Shown piece by piece: positions 15,920-25,630 of a stretch of DNA of 64,000 nt. Below the pieces are notes generated by a model. It did not search any database and was not told the DNA's origin. It saw only the letters and a program-made list of their open reading frames with translations. A program made the position numbers and the translations under genes. The first letter of the stretch is position 1; every line of letters starts with the position of its first letter. Source of the stretch: Brachybacterium alimentarium (GTDB lineage Bacteria; Actinomycetota; Actinomycetes; Actinomycetales; Dermabacteraceae). The stretch covers positions 1-64,000 of the forward strand of contig NZ_NRGS01000014.1 of NCBI RefSeq assembly GCF_002332425.1, written 5' to 3'.

Positions 15920-17042
15920 GGGGTTCTCCTTCAGGAATCGGCCGGGAGCGCTCCCGGCGTCGGGACATCGCGCCGGCGTCCAGCCCTCGCAGGGTGCAGA
16001 ACTCCTGCACCCTGCCGCGCAGCAGCAGGTCGGTGTGCACGAGTTCCGCCGGGCCGGCGGCGCCAAGCAAGGCGTGCAGCTGACGCAGCTGCTCGCACCA
16101 CCGGCGCACGTGCGGGATCAGGGCCTCGGCGCCGCCCTCGGAGGCCACCTGGGCGAAGCCGCCGGCGACGCCGACCGCGCGAGCGCCGAGGGCGAGAGCG
16201 CGGATGACGTCCAGCGGGGAGCGGACCCCGCCCGAGGCGAGCAGCGGGAGGTCGGTGGAGGCGTCGAGCAGGCATTCCACGGCGGACTGTCCGAAGCCCT
16301 CGAGGTGGGCGTAGTCGGGACGCTCGCGGCGCGAGTTCTCGATCCGCACGAAGTCGGTGCCGCCGGCGCCGCTGACGTCGGCGATCTGCACGCCGAGCTC
16401 GCGCAGGCGCAGCTGGGTGCGTCCGCTGAGGCCGAAGCCGACCTCCTTGACGACCACCGGCACCGGGGAGGCGGCGACGATCTGCTCGATCGAGCGGGTC
16501 CAGCGGGAGAAGTCCCGTCGGCCCTCGGGCATCACCGTCTCCTGGACGGCGTTGACGTGCAGCTGCAGCGCATCGGCGGCGATCAGGTCGACCGCGCGGC
16601 GGGCGTCGTCGGCCGAGCGCCCGGCGCCGAGGTTCGCCATCACGAAGCCGTCGGGGTTCTCCGAGCGCAGCACCCGGAAGCCCTCGGCGGTCGAGGGGTC
16701 GTCCAGCGCGATGCTCATCGAGCCCGTCCCGATCGGGAGCCCGGTCTCCCGGGCCGTGATCGCCAGCTCGCGGTTCAGCGCCGCGGTGGTCGCGGTGCCG
16801 CCGGTCATGCCGTTGACGTACAGCGGCAGGGGCCACCGGGCGGGGCCCACCTGCGTGGAGAGGTCGACGGCCGTCTCATCGATGCCGTCCAGGGCGTGAT
16901 GGAGGAACTCGACATCGTCGAAGGCGCTGCGGGGCTGGGCGCCGGCGCGCTGGCTGAGCGCGAGCGAGAGGTGCTCGTCCTTGCGGCGCCCGCGCTCGGT
17001 GTCGAGGTCCTCGTGGGGCTCGTGGGGCTGGTCACTGCTCAT
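15909..17042 (-). CDS. fni: Type 2 isopentenyl-diphosphate delta-isomerase
   Basis: 377 residues. FMN-dependent interconversion of IPP and DMAPP. Family motifs in order: 'RKDEHLSLAL', 'VNGMTGGT', 'GTGSMSIAL', 'HVNAVQE', 'VVVKEVGFGLS', 'DVSGAGGTDF' and 'ASGGVRSPLDV'. Type 2 enzymes are usual in bacterial mevalonate operons. Its start overlaps the end of mvaK2 by 11 bases, implying translational coupling. Confidence 0.95.
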   Translation of the reverse strand: MSSDQPHEPHEDLDTERGRRKDEHLSLALSQRAGAQPRSAFDDVEFLHHALDGIDETAVDLSTQVGPARWPLPLYVNGMTGGTATTAALNRELAITARETGLPIGTGSMSIALDDPSTAEGFRVLRSENPDGFVMANLGAGRSADDARRAVDLIAADALQLHVNAVQETVMPEGRRDFSRWTRSIEQIVAASPVPVVVKEVGFGLSGRTQLRLRELGVQIADVSGAGGTDFVRIENSRRERPDYAHLEGFGQSAVECLLDASTDLPLLASGGVRSPLDVIRALALGARAVGVAGGFAQVASEGGAEALIPHVRRWCEQLRQLHALLGAAGPAELVHTDLLLRGRVQEFCTLRGLDAGAMSRRRERSRPIPEGEPHVR

Positions 17043-18123
17043 CGAGGGCCCCCTGGGGTGGATGGACGGACAGGTCCAGCAGTCGGATGTCGTGGGTCTC
17101 CCAGGTGGAGAGGATCTGGCGACGCTCCACCGTCTCGGGCACCAGCACGATCCCGCAGTCGCCGCCGCCGGCGCCGGAGGGCTTGCCGGCCGCGCCGTGC
17201 GCCTCGGCGGCATCGCACAGGGCGGTCAGCGCGGGCGTCTCCAGGCGGATGCCGCTGCTCTCCCCGAGCTGCTGCAGGAGGCGGCGGGCGGTGCGGATCC
17301 TGGTGAGCACGCCGTCGGCGTCCTCCCCTTGCAGGGCGGTGACCAGGGCATCGACGTTCTGCCGGCTCTCCTGGAGGAACAGCTCGTGGGCCGTGGTGGC
17401 CTCGCGGCCGTTGCCTCGCACGGAGTCGACCAGGCGATTGGTGGAGGCGGGGCTGCCGGTCCATCCCACCAGCAGCTCCAGGCCGACGGGATCGGGCAGG
17501 CGGGTGACGCTGTGCAGATCCCAGGCGTCCGCGGCGAGCGCCTCGCTGACGCTGCCCGCCTCGAGCTCGCGGCGCAGCGCGGCGCGGTCGGGGGCCGTGT
17601 ACAGCACCCAGCCGCCGAAGGTCGAGGCGGCGAGGTCTCCCCCGGAGGCGTTCGGGGAGATCCGGATCGTGGCCAGCAGCGCGACCTTGAAGCGCTCGAT
17701 GCTGTCCAGGCCCAGCCCGTAGAACTGATCGAGCGCCTCGATCACGGCGACGGTCACCGCCGCGGAGGAGCCCAGGCCGAACTTCCGGCCCTGGGCGTCG
17801 TCGAGCTCGCTGCTGATGTCGAGGTCGAAGTAGCGGGCAGGGATCCCGCGCTCGTCGCGCAGGCTCTCGACCACCTGGAGGGCGCTGAACACGTAGTCGG
17901 CGCTCTGGTGCTCGAGCAGCATGCTCACGCCGTCCGCCGCGCGGGTCCACTCCAGCGCCGCGGAGCCGTACTCCCCCGAGCGGATGCGCCCGCTGCCCGT
18001 GCTCTCGCTCAGGCGGACGGTGAGATAGCGGTCCACCGCGATCAGCACGGCGGGCTCGCCGGGCTCGACCACGGCGTACTCCCCGGCGACGTAGAGCTTG
18101 CCCGGGGCGCGGGTGACGATCAT
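17032..18123 (-). CDS. mvaK2: Phosphomevalonate kinase
   Basis: 363 residues of the GHMP kinase fold: N-terminal 'APGKLYVAGEYAVV', the P-loop-like 'KFGLGSSAAVTVA' and the C-terminal 'KPSGAGGGDCGI'. Converts phosphomevalonate to the diphosphate. It overlaps mvaD by four bases upstream and fni by 11 bases downstream. Confidence 0.93.
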   Translation of the reverse strand: MIVTRAPGKLYVAGEYAVVEPGEPAVLIAVDRYLTVRLSESTGSGRIRSGEYGSAALEWTRAADGVSMLLEHQSADYVFSALQVVESLRDERGIPARYFDLDISSELDDAQGRKFGLGSSAAVTVAVIEALDQFYGLGLDSIERFKVALLATIRISPNASGGDLAASTFGGWVLYTAPDRAALRRELEAGSVSEALAADAWDLHSVTRLPDPVGLELLVGWTGSPASTNRLVDSVRGNGREATTAHELFLQESRQNVDALVTALQGEDADGVLTRIRTARRLLQQLGESSGIRLETPALTALCDAAEAHGAAGKPSGAGGGDCGIVLVPETVERRQILSTWETHDIRLLDLSVHPPQGALDEQ

Positions 18124-19088
18124 GCGCTCTCCGTCCTGGAGATCAGCTCGACGCCGGGGCCGGGGCGCACCACACGGGTCTCGCCGTGCGCCGACAGCTC
18201 GGCGGCGACGTGCTCGGCATCCTCCGGGGTGGTGAGCACGACGACGTTCGCGCCGGCGTCGGACGTGGCGTAGCAGCGCCGGCCTGCCTCCCGCATCCGT
18301 GCGACCTCGTCGAACACCTCGAGGCTGGTGGGGCTGAGGTACCGGATCGGCGGGTCGCAGGACTCGATCACGGCGTGCATGCGGTGCGCGTGCAGCTCGG
18401 TGAGGTGGCCGAGGCGCTCGACGTCGCCCTGGGTGCAGGCCTCGAGGGCCTCCTGCAGGGTCTCCTCGGTGGAGGTCACCCAGGCAGGGAAGAACGGGGA
18501 GGTGCGGGCGGTGCGGACCATCGCCTCGCGGCTCGAGACCGCTTTCGGGGTGCGCGAGAGGGTCACGGTGACCATGCGCAGCTCCGGGCCGTCGACGGCC
18601 TCGGCGAAGGAGCCCTCGTCGTCGCCGGCGTGCCAGACGGCGAGACCCGGGATGACCGAGCGGGTGGCGGAGCCCGAGCCGCGGCGCGCCAGACGGCTCA
18701 GCGCCCTCTGATCGAGGTCCAGGCCGTAGGCGGCCGCCGCCGCGGCGGCGAGCGCGGCGAAGCCCGCTGCAGAGGAGGCGAGTCCGGCATCGGTGGGGAT
18801 CTCGCTGATCGAGGTCACGGCGGCGCGCACGTCGGAGTCGGCGAGCTCCCGGACGACGTCGAGGAACTCGGTGACGCGGGAGAGCTGGGTGCCCTGCTGC
18901 GCGACGCCGCCCAGCGTGAAGCTGTCGGCGGCGGCCGCGGGGTCCAGCCGCACGGTCGTGGTGGTGGGGAACTCGTCGAGGGTGAGCGAGAGGCTCCCCG
19001 CGACCGGGAGCACGAGATCGGCGTCTCGTTTCCCCCAGTACTTCACGAGTGCGATGTTGGGGTGGGCTCGTGCTGAAGCCTCGGCCAT
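18120..19088 (-). CDS. mvaD: Diphosphomevalonate decarboxylase
   Basis: 322 residues. ATP-dependent decarboxylation giving isopentenyl diphosphate. 'HPNIALVKYWGKRD' near the start and 'GLASSAAGFAALA' are the hallmark motifs, followed by 'SGSATRS' and the C-terminal 'TSDAGANVVVL'. Starts at ATG 19088, inside the end of mvaK1 (46-base overlap). Confidence 0.95.
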   Translation of the reverse strand: MAEASARAHPNIALVKYWGKRDADLVLPVAGSLSLTLDEFPTTTTVRLDPAAAADSFTLGGVAQQGTQLSRVTEFLDVVRELADSDVRAAVTSISEIPTDAGLASSAAGFAALAAAAAAAYGLDLDQRALSRLARRGSGSATRSVIPGLAVWHAGDDEGSFAEAVDGPELRMVTVTLSRTPKAVSSREAMVRTARTSPFFPAWVTSTEETLQEALEACTQGDVERLGHLTELHAHRMHAVIESCDPPIRYLSPTSLEVFDEVARMREAGRRCYATSDAGANVVVLTTPEDAEHVAAELSAHGETRVVRPGPGVELISRTESA

Positions 19089-20092
19089 GACTGCCCTCCG
19101 CAGCTCGTCGTCCAGGTGCCGGTCGCCCCGGCCTCTGCCAGGGTACGTTCCAAATCGGTGGTGTCGGCCGTGGCGCTCAGCACGATCAGGCAGCCTCCGA
19201 GCCCCCCGCCCGTCATCTTCGCCCCGGCGGCGCCCGCGCCCCGTGCCGCCTCGACCAGGTGGTCGAGGCGCTCGCTGCTCACGCCGAGGCTCTGGAGGGC
19301 GCTGTGCGCCTCGTCCATGGCGCCGCCGAGGGCGGCGACGTCGTCCGCCGCGAGGGCCGCGGCGGCCTCGTCGGTCAGTGCTGCGAGGCGGCCGACGAGG
19401 GTGTCCACGTAGGCCGGTCGCGTGCGGTGCAGCTCCTGCACTCCGCCGACGGCGGTGGCCGTCATGCCCGCGACGCCGGTGTCGGCGATGACGAAGTGCA
19501 TCTGCCCGCTTCCCAGCGGGAGCGTGGTGGGGGTGCCGCGCTCGACCCGGATCGGGGCCTGCGCGAGCACGGCGGCGGCGTCGATGCCGCTGGCCCTGCC
19601 GTGGGCGAGGGCCTCGGCATCGGCGATCAGCTGCATCCGATCGTCCAGGGCGAGATCGCGCCCGGCGGCGTCGGCGACGGCATCGACCAGCGCAGCGCTG
19701 ACCGCAGCGCTCGAGCCGAGGCCGCGCCGGATCGGGATGTCGCTGGTGATGCTCAGGCGACCGCCGGCGTCCTGCAGGCCCACGCGCTCAGCCGCATACT
19801 GCCAGCCCAGGACGACCGGCGCGGTGCCCTCCGGGGCGCTGCGGACCGGGCCGTCGTAGAGGGCGCAGCGCAGCCTGCTCCCGTCCGGCTCGCCCGCGGG
19901 GTCCGGGATGGTCAGTCGCGCCCGGGCGGTGAGCTCGTGGACCGGCAGCACGATCGCCGGCGCACCGAAGACGGCGGAGTGCTCGCCGAGGAGTATCGCC
20001 TTGGCGTGCGCCGAGCCCACGCCTTCACGGACGGTCGCCGCAGAGGCAGCACGGCGCGAGGGATCGCGCTGTGGTGCGGGCGAGGTGCGCAT
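19043..20092 (-). CDS. mvaK1: Mevalonate kinase
   Basis: 349 residues, first gene of the operon. GHMP motifs: 'AHAKAILLGEHSAVFGAPAI', 'RRGLGSSAAVSAALVDA' and 'MTGGGLGGCLIVL'. Phosphorylates mevalonate with ATP. The ATG at 20092 has GGAG seven bases upstream; the first 25 residues are a basic extension. The gene order mvaK1-mvaD-mvaK2-fni-reductase-synthase is that of Streptomyces sp. CL190. Confidence 0.93.
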   Translation of the reverse strand: MRTSPAPQRDPSRRAASAATVREGVGSAHAKAILLGEHSAVFGAPAIVLPVHELTARARLTIPDPAGEPDGSRLRCALYDGPVRSAPEGTAPVVLGWQYAAERVGLQDAGGRLSITSDIPIRRGLGSSAAVSAALVDAVADAAGRDLALDDRMQLIADAEALAHGRASGIDAAAVLAQAPIRVERGTPTTLPLGSGQMHFVIADTGVAGMTATAVGGVQELHRTRPAYVDTLVGRLAALTDEAAAALAADDVAALGGAMDEAHSALQSLGVSSERLDHLVEAARGAGAAGAKMTGGGLGGCLIVLSATADTTDLERTLAEAGATGTWTTSCGGQSWPRLQHEPTPTSHS

Positions 20093-20309
20093 CTGGGCTC
20101 CGTGGGCGTCGACGAGGGCTCGGCCGGAGCCGGGCCCGATCCGTGCCCCCGCTGCCGGAGCAGCGCCGACGGCCTGCCGGTGACGGGGCAGGCCGAGGCC
20201 GGATCCGAGGATCAGCCGACATTATCGCGCCCCTGCGCCGCCCGTCCGCCCCGCAGGCGCTCCTGGTGCCGCGCCTCACGGACAGACAGTTCCCGGGGTC
20301 ACGTCAGTG

Positions 20310-20330
20310 CTAGATATGCGGCATACTTAG
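20310..20330. promoter_or_regulatory. PadR-type operator overlapping the padR promoter
   Basis: Two 10-base arms, CTAGATATGC and GCATACTTAG, are complementary at 8 of 10 positions around a single G at 20320. The right arm contains CATACT, seven bases before the ATG at 20335, so the repressor would cover the -10 element. AT-rich dyads like this are typical PadR sites. Confidence 0.5.
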
Positions 20331-20334
20331 CTCC

Positions 20335-20856
20335 ATGCCTGACCTAGATCGAGATGCGAAGTCTGACCTGGAGCGCGTCGGAGCGCCCGGCGAGGCTGCC
20401 GGTGAAGTGCACGAGGAGCGCCGGGAACCACGGTGGCCCGCGACGTGGATCCGGGCGCTGCTCCCGAGCGCCGTGCTGGCCTGCCTCGAACCGGGGCCGC
20501 TGCACGGCTATGGGATCGGCCGGGCGCTCAACACCCGTGGCTTCGGCTCCCCCAAGGGCGGATCCCTCTACCCCGTGCTGGGCAAGCTCGAGGACTCGGG
20601 GGCGATCACCGCGCAGTGGGTGCCCGGGCCGTCGGGCCCGGCGCGCCGGCAGTACACGCTCACCCCCGCGGGGAGCACCCAGCTCACCCAGGAGCGCGCA
20701 GCCCTCGCCGAGCTCACCGCCGCGCTCTCCTCCGCGTCGACCGGCTCCGCAGAGGTCGACACCGCTGTGCTCGGCGCTGCAGCTCCCGACACGGCAGCAG
20801 CCCTCGACACGGCAGCCCCCGACACCGTCGAAGGAGTCTCTCACCATGCGCTCTGA
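20335..20856 (+). CDS. PadR-family transcriptional regulator
   Basis: 173 residues. Winged-helix PadR domain at about 38-125: 'ALLPSAVLACLEPGPLHGYGIG', 'GGSLYPVLGKLEDSGAI', 'RRQYTLTPAG'. The C-terminal 45 residues are low-complexity (repeats of AAPDTAA), replacing the usual dimerisation helix in part. It probably represses its own operon through the dyad just upstream and controls the coupled membrane protein gene, which begins before its stop. Divergent from the mevalonate operon with 240 bases between. Confidence 0.88.
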   Translation: MPDLDRDAKSDLERVGAPGEAAGEVHEERREPRWPATWIRALLPSAVLACLEPGPLHGYGIGRALNTRGFGSPKGGSLYPVLGKLEDSGAITAQWVPGPSGPARRQYTLTPAGSTQLTQERAALAELTAALSSASTGSAEVDTAVLGAAAPDTAAALDTAAPDTVEGVSHHAL

Positions 20857-22012
20857 GCACCCCACGCCACCTGACGACGGCATGCCTGAGGAGGCGCCCT
20901 CCGTGAGCAGTGATCTTGAGGCCCTCTTCCTCTCAGCCCGCCAGGACCCTGCCGACGTCCTGTGGGCCCGCCGGGCGATCATGACGCTGGCGCTCCACGA
21001 TGTGCAGATCGACGTCGCCGACAGGGTCGTGCGGGACGTGGCCGACCTCGTGGCCGAGAGCCGGGAGAGCCCCGAGGAGCTCTTCGGGCCCGCCGACAGT
21101 TGGGCGAGGCGCCGGGTCGCGGAGATGCGCGGCGAGGGCCTCCCCGTCTTCGAGGATCCGTTGCGCATGGGCCCGCGCCAGACGGCGGTGCTCACGCTCT
21201 GCGGCGCCGCGGCGCTCAGCGGCATGTTCGTGGTGAGCAACGTGTTCGCCCTGCTGCCGGGTCGCGGGGTCAGCGAGCTGACGCTCGGCTACGGCCTCGC
21301 GCCGCTCCTCATCTCCGCCGCGATCGCGCTCCTGATCACGGTCTACACGCGCGCCGTGCGCCGCTTCTCCTTCGGCGTCACCGCCGTGCTGTGCGCCGGG
21401 GCCCTCGCGCTCTGCTCGACGAGCATCGCGCTGATCATCATGCCGCTGGCCGAGATAGGCCCCCGCGCGAACGGCTGGTGGGCGGCGCTGCTGGTCCCCT
21501 TCTACGCGCTCCTGTGCTGGTTCCTCATGCAGCTCTGGCCGGCGGCGAGCTCCCCGGCTGCACCGGCCTCACCCGTCACCGTCGCGCAGATCCTCGCGGC
21601 CGGCGACCTCCCGGACGACGAATGGCTGGAGCGGGCGCAGGCTGCGCTGCGGGCACGGGGGGACCTCACGGAGAGGCGGATCCGCGTGACGCTGCGCGAA
21701 GCCCGGGAGCATGCTCAGGACGAGGGGAAGACGCTCATCGCCGAGTTCTCCTCCCCCGAGGGCTATGCGCAGTCGCTGCCCCGCGACCCGCGGGTGAAGC
21801 CGCGCCGGATGACCCTGCTCTACGGGATGCTCACCCTGGTCTGGGCCGCTCTCGGCATCTCGACAGCGGTGACCGACGACGGCCAGCCGTGGCGCCTGGT
21901 GATCTTCGCGGTCCTCGTGCTGCTCTGCGGCTGGACCACCGTCTCCCACGCACGGACCTGGCGCTCCGCCGCGATGCCCGAAGGTCGCCCGCAGCAGGGG
22001 TCGACGGCCTAG
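20846..22012 (+). CDS. PadR-coupled integral membrane protein (HAAS/DUF1129-like layout)
   Basis: 388 residues. A soluble N-terminal helical region (to about 105), then four hydrophobic segments (about 107-230), a cytosolic loop with a predicted helix pair, and two final membrane segments. Membrane proteins encoded directly after PadR regulators in Gram-positives often have this helical-domain-plus-TM arrangement; their function is mostly unknown. ATG at 20846 has GAAGGAG nine bases upstream and overlaps padR by 11 bases. I do not recognise a specific family with certainty. Confidence 0.65.
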   Translation: MRSEHPTPPDDGMPEEAPSVSSDLEALFLSARQDPADVLWARRAIMTLALHDVQIDVADRVVRDVADLVAESRESPEELFGPADSWARRRVAEMRGEGLPVFEDPLRMGPRQTAVLTLCGAAALSGMFVVSNVFALLPGRGVSELTLGYGLAPLLISAAIALLITVYTRAVRRFSFGVTAVLCAGALALCSTSIALIIMPLAEIGPRANGWWAALLVPFYALLCWFLMQLWPAASSPAAPASPVTVAQILAAGDLPDDEWLERAQAALRARGDLTERRIRVTLREAREHAQDEGKTLIAEFSSPEGYAQSLPRDPRVKPRRMTLLYGMLTLVWAALGISTAVTDDGQPWRLVIFAVLVLLCGWTTVSHARTWRSAAMPEGRPQQGSTA

Positions 22013-22074
22013 GCTGAGCGAGGAACCGCCGAGTCCGCAGCGATCCTGCGGACAGCCGACCCTGGAGGACAATG

Positions 22075-23760
22075 ATGTCTGCCGAGAACCCTGACCTCGC
22101 GATCGCCCAGGCGGCGACCCTGCGTCCCCTCACCGAGATCGCCGAGGCGGCGGGGATCCCGCTCGAAGCCCTCGTGCCCTATGGCAGCACCAAGGCGAAG
22201 GTCGACGTCCGTGCGGTGCCCGCTCCCGCTGCCGACGCTCCCCGCGCGAAGCTGGTGCTGGTCTCGGCGATGTCGCCCACCCCGGCGGGCGAGGGCAAGT
22301 CGACCACCACCGTCGGCCTCGCGGACGCCTTCTCCCAGAAGGGGCTGCGCACCATGGTCGCGCTGCGGGAGCCCGCGCTCGGGCCGATCATGGGCATCAA
22401 GGGCGGTGCGACCGGCGGCGGCCACGCGCAGGTGGTGCCGATGGAGGACATCAACCTCCATTTCACCGGGGACTTCCATGCGATCCAGATCGCCAACAAC
22501 ACTCTCGCCGCGCTCGTGGACAACCACATCCACCAGGGCAACCAGCTCGGCATCGATCCCCGCCGCATCCAGTGGAAGCGCGTGATGGATGTCAACGACC
22601 GGGCCCTGCGCCAGATCGTCGTGGGTCTCGGCGGGCCCACCCAGGGCGTCCCGCGTGAGGACGGCTTCGACATCGTCGTCGCGTCCGAGATCATGGCCAT
22701 CCTGTGCCTCGCCTCGGATCTCGCCGACCTCCAGGAGCGGATCGACCGGATCGTCGTCGGTTTCACCTACGACCGCTCACCCGTGAGCGTCGCGGATCTC
22801 GGCGTGGGCGGCGCGATCACGATGCTGCTCAAGGACGCCCTGCTGCCGAACCTGGTGCAGACCCTCGGCGGCACCCCGGCGCTCGTGCACGGCGGGCCCT
22901 TCGCGAACATCGCCCACGGCTGCAACTCCCTGGCCGCGACGCGCCTGGCCCTGTCGCTCTCGGAGATCACGGTGACCGAGGCCGGCTTCGGCTCCGACCT
23001 CGGCGCGGAGAAGTTCCTGGACATCAAGTCGCGTCTGGGCGGCCTCACCCCGGACGCCGCCGTGGTGGTCGCGACCGTGCGGGCGCTCAAGCTGCACGGG
23101 GGCGTCGCCCAGAAGGACCTCGAACGAGAGGACGTGGCGGCGGCGCTGGCCGGCACGGAGAACCTCGCCTGGCACGCCGAGAACCTGCGCAAGTTCGGTC
23201 TCGAGCCCGTGATCGCCCTGAACCGCTTCCCCAGCGATACCGAGGCCGAGCTCGACGCGATCCTGGACTGGGCCCGGCAGCAGGGATTCCATGCCGCGCT
23301 CAGCGAGGTGTGGGCGCTGGGAGGCGACGGCGGCCTGGCGGTGGCCGACGAGGTGCTCGCCGCGATCGACTCCGGGCAGGGCCCCGGTTTCCATCCCCTC
23401 TACGATCCGGCCGACGGCCTGGAGGACTCGTTGCGCACCCTGGCGCGGGAGATCTACGGGGCCGACGACGTGGTGCTCGAGGGGCGGGCACCGGCGCAGC
23501 TGCGGATGCTGCAGCGCAACGGCTGGGACACGCTGCCGGTGTGCGTGGCCAAGACCCAGTACTCGTTCTCCGACGATCCGACGCTGCTGGGCGCGCCGAG
23601 CGGTCATGTGCTGCACGTGCGCGATCTGGTGCCGAAGATCGGGGCGGGCTTCGTCGTCGCCCTGACGGGAGCGATCATGACCATGCCGGGGCTGCCCAAG
23701 GAGCCTGCGGCGCTGCGCATGGGCGTGACGGAGGCCGGGGACTCCGTCGGCCTGTTCTGA
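22075..23760 (+). CDS. fhs: Formate--tetrahydrofolate ligase
   Basis: 561 residues, the family's usual length. ATP-dependent formation of 10-formyl-THF from formate. P-loop [13 protein letters not shown] at about 66-78; '[19 protein letters not shown]', 'DVNDRALR' and '[12 protein letters not shown]' are all conserved, as is the C-terminal '[10 protein letters not shown]'. Two ATGs stand in tandem at 22072 and 22075; GGAGG at 22064-22068 is best spaced (6) for the second. Confidence 0.95.
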   Translation: MSAENPDLAIAQAATLRPLTEIAEAAGIPLEALVPYGSTKAKVDVRAVPAPAADAPRAKLVLVSAMSPTPAGEGKSTTTVGLADAFSQKGLRTMVALREPALGPIMGIKGGATGGGHAQVVPMEDINLHFTGDFHAIQIANNTLAALVDNHIHQGNQLGIDPRRIQWKRVMDVNDRALRQIVVGLGGPTQGVPREDGFDIVVASEIMAILCLASDLADLQERIDRIVVGFTYDRSPVSVADLGVGGAITMLLKDALLPNLVQTLGGTPALVHGGPFANIAHGCNSLAATRLALSLSEITVTEAGFGSDLGAEKFLDIKSRLGGLTPDAAVVVATVRALKLHGGVAQKDLEREDVAAALAGTENLAWHAENLRKFGLEPVIALNRFPSDTEAELDAILDWARQQGFHAALSEVWALGGDGGLAVADEVLAAIDSGQGPGFHPLYDPADGLEDSLRTLAREIYGADDVVLEGRAPAQLRMLQRNGWDTLPVCVAKTQYSFSDDPTLLGAPSGHVLHVRDLVPKIGAGFVVALTGAIMTMPGLPKEPAALRMGVTEAGDSVGLF

Positions 23761-23826
23761 GCGGTCCTGGAAGGGCGCTCGGCGAGTGTTCGGACGGGCG
23801 ACGGGCTCAGCCGGGCTCGGCCGGGC

Positions 23827-24432
23827 TCAGCGTCGAGGGGTCCGCTCCACCCGGGAATCGCGCTCGGCGACCGACTCGGCCTCCCGCTCGGTCTCGTCCT
23901 CGAGGTCGATGTCCAGCAGAGCGTGGTCGACCTCCTCCGCGCCTTCCTCCGGCTCCTCCCAGTTGCGGTCGGTGAGGGCGCCCTCGGTGGTCTCGACGAT
24001 GTTCTCGGGGAACTCCTCCGCCCCGTCGAAGGCCATGCCCTCGTGCTCGTCGTCCACGTCATCGAGGAAGCCGCCCTCCTCGTCGTCATCGCCGGTCGAC
24101 GTCGCCAGGCGCGGGCTCAGCTCATCGATCGCGTAGTCGCCGCCGCGGATGAACCCTCGCCGGAAGGCCGCGCGCCCCACCATCACGCTCGCCACCGGAA
24201 CGGTGATCATCTGGGCGAGCAGCACCACCAGCAGGAAGCCCGCGAGCGCCCACGATCCCACCACCAGGGACACCCCGGTGAACACCAGGATCAGGCCCAG
24301 CACCTGCGGCTTGGAGGCGGCATGGATGCGCATCAGCACGCCGTCGAAGCGGTTCAGGCCCACCGCTGCGACGGCGGCGAGCAGCGTTCCGGCGCCGATC
24401 AGCACCGCCGCGATGATCTCGACCACGCTCAT
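23827..24432 (-). CDS. mnhG: Mrp Na+/H+ antiporter subunit G with acidic tail
   Basis: 201 residues. The first ~105 are a normal MnhG: three membrane helices with 'GLNRFDGVLMRIHAASKPQ'. The remaining ~95 residues are a very acidic cytoplasmic tail (for example DDDEEGGFLDDVDDEHEG) that most MnhG proteins lack. Last gene of the operon; its ATG overlaps the mnhF stop by four bases. The operon exchanges Na+ for H+ and supports alkali/salt tolerance. Confidence 0.88.
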   Translation of the reverse strand: MSVVEIIAAVLIGAGTLLAAVAAVGLNRFDGVLMRIHAASKPQVLGLILVFTGVSLVVGSWALAGFLLVVLLAQMITVPVASVMVGRAAFRRGFIRGGDYAIDELSPRLATSTGDDDEEGGFLDDVDDEHEGMAFDGAEEFPENIVETTEGALTDRNWEEPEEGAEEVDHALLDIDLEDETEREAESVAERDSRVERTPRR

Positions 24433-25097
24433 CGTGCGCCTCCTGTTCCGTCCGTCGGCCCGGAGCCGCGGTCCGGGGGTCCCTCGTGGCCCGAGTGCCC
24501 TTCGTGCTCCGGCGTTCCTTCGAACTCCGGTGCTCCCTCGTGGCCCGAGCGCCCCTCGTGCTCCGCAGACCCCTCGCGGTCCGAGGTTCCCTCGTGCTCC
24601 GGGGACTCGACGTCGCGCGGGGTCTCCTCGAAGCCGAAGCCCCTCTCGAAGTGGTCGTGCGTCTCGGTCACCGGGTAGATCGCGGGCTCCGCCTCGAGGT
24701 CGGCCTCGATGGTGTTGATCGGCTCCGTCGAGGTCGGCGAGCGCTGGGTGCCGTCGTGATCGACGTGGATCGCATCCAGCGGCCCGGTGCCGGTCCCCGG
24801 CTCCCGGCTCGGCGTGCTGCCGTTCGAGGCCGGGGTCTCGCGGCTCAGGAAGCGGGCGAAGGTCACCGTGCCCACGAAGGCGAGCCCCGTCAGGCTCAGC
24901 ATTGCCGGGCCCGCCCAGTTCTCCTTCGCCCACGCCGTGTACAGCGCCATGCCCAGCACGACCAGCACCACCAGCGAGTCCGTCGAGACGGCGCGGTCCA
25001 GGATCGTGGGGCCGACCACCATGCGGTAGACGACGCCGATCGCGGTGACGGAGAGGATCGTCCCGTAGACGATCAGCATGATCTCGAACGGTGTCAC
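24429..25097 (-). CDS. mnhF: Mrp Na+/H+ antiporter subunit F with EHEG-repeat tail
   Basis: 222 residues. Residues 1-90 are a standard MnhF (three helices; 'YRMVVGPTILDRAVSTDSL'). The next ~130 residues are a hydrophilic tail unlike typical 90-residue MnhF, ending in about eight degenerate copies of (E/R)HEG(x)(S/A/P) between about 175 and 212. The tail may be a cytoplasmic regulator or metal/proton-responsive segment. GTG start at 25097, coupled to mnhE (4-base overlap) and to mnhG. Confidence 0.88.
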   Translation of the reverse strand: MTPFEIMLIVYGTILSVTAIGVVYRMVVGPTILDRAVSTDSLVVLVVLGMALYTAWAKENWAGPAMLSLTGLAFVGTVTFARFLSRETPASNGSTPSREPGTGTGPLDAIHVDHDGTQRSPTSTEPINTIEADLEAEPAIYPVTETHDHFERGFGFEETPRDVESPEHEGTSDREGSAEHEGRSGHEGAPEFEGTPEHEGHSGHEGPPDRGSGPTDGTGGAR

Positions 25098-25630
25098 AGC
25101 AGACCAGCCTCCTCGAGCACTTCTCGGCGGGCGACCGCACGCAGCAGCCGCACCTCCTGCTCGCGGACCTGGCGGCGAGCCTTCTCCGCCTCCTCGGGGG
25201 TGCCGGTGCCGATGGTGTGCAGGAACAGCATCCCGGTGGCGCGCTGCGCCTCGACCACCACGGACCCCGGAATCAGGGTGCACAGCACGCCGGTCGTGGT
25301 GAGGAAGAGATCCGAGCGGGAGGCCATCTTCACGGCGATCACCGAGCTGGGCGGCTGCGGAGCCGGACGGATCGCGTACCAGCCCACCTCGATCGCGGAC
25401 GCGCACAGGTCGTACAGGAAGCGCAGCAGGAACAGGACGAACCGCACCGGGCGCACGGTGAGCTCGTGCCCCAGCGGGGGCATCGGGAACAGCACGAACA
25501 CGAAGATCGCGGCGACCAGTCCGCCCAGCACGTTCTTCAGGTCGATGCCGCCCCACAGCAGGCACCACAGGGCCACGGAGACCAGGATCCAGACCCACGA
25601 ACGGGCCAGCTCCACCACTCGACGTCTCAT
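25094..25630 (-). CDS. mnhE: Mrp Na+/H+ antiporter subunit E
   Basis: 178 residues. N-terminal membrane helices ('WVWILVSVALWCLLWGG'), conserved 'FLYDLCASAIEVGW', the 'CTLIPGSVVVE' strand and 'LFLHTIG' match MnhE. The last ~30 residues are charged and helical. ATG at 25630 overlaps mnhD by four bases. Confidence 0.9.
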   Translation of the reverse strand: MRRRVVELARSWVWILVSVALWCLLWGGIDLKNVLGGLVAAIFVFVLFPMPPLGHELTVRPVRFVLFLLRFLYDLCASAIEVGWYAIRPAPQPPSSVIAVKMASRSDLFLTTTGVLCTLIPGSVVVEAQRATGMLFLHTIGTGTPEEAEKARRQVREQEVRLLRAVARREVLEEAGLL

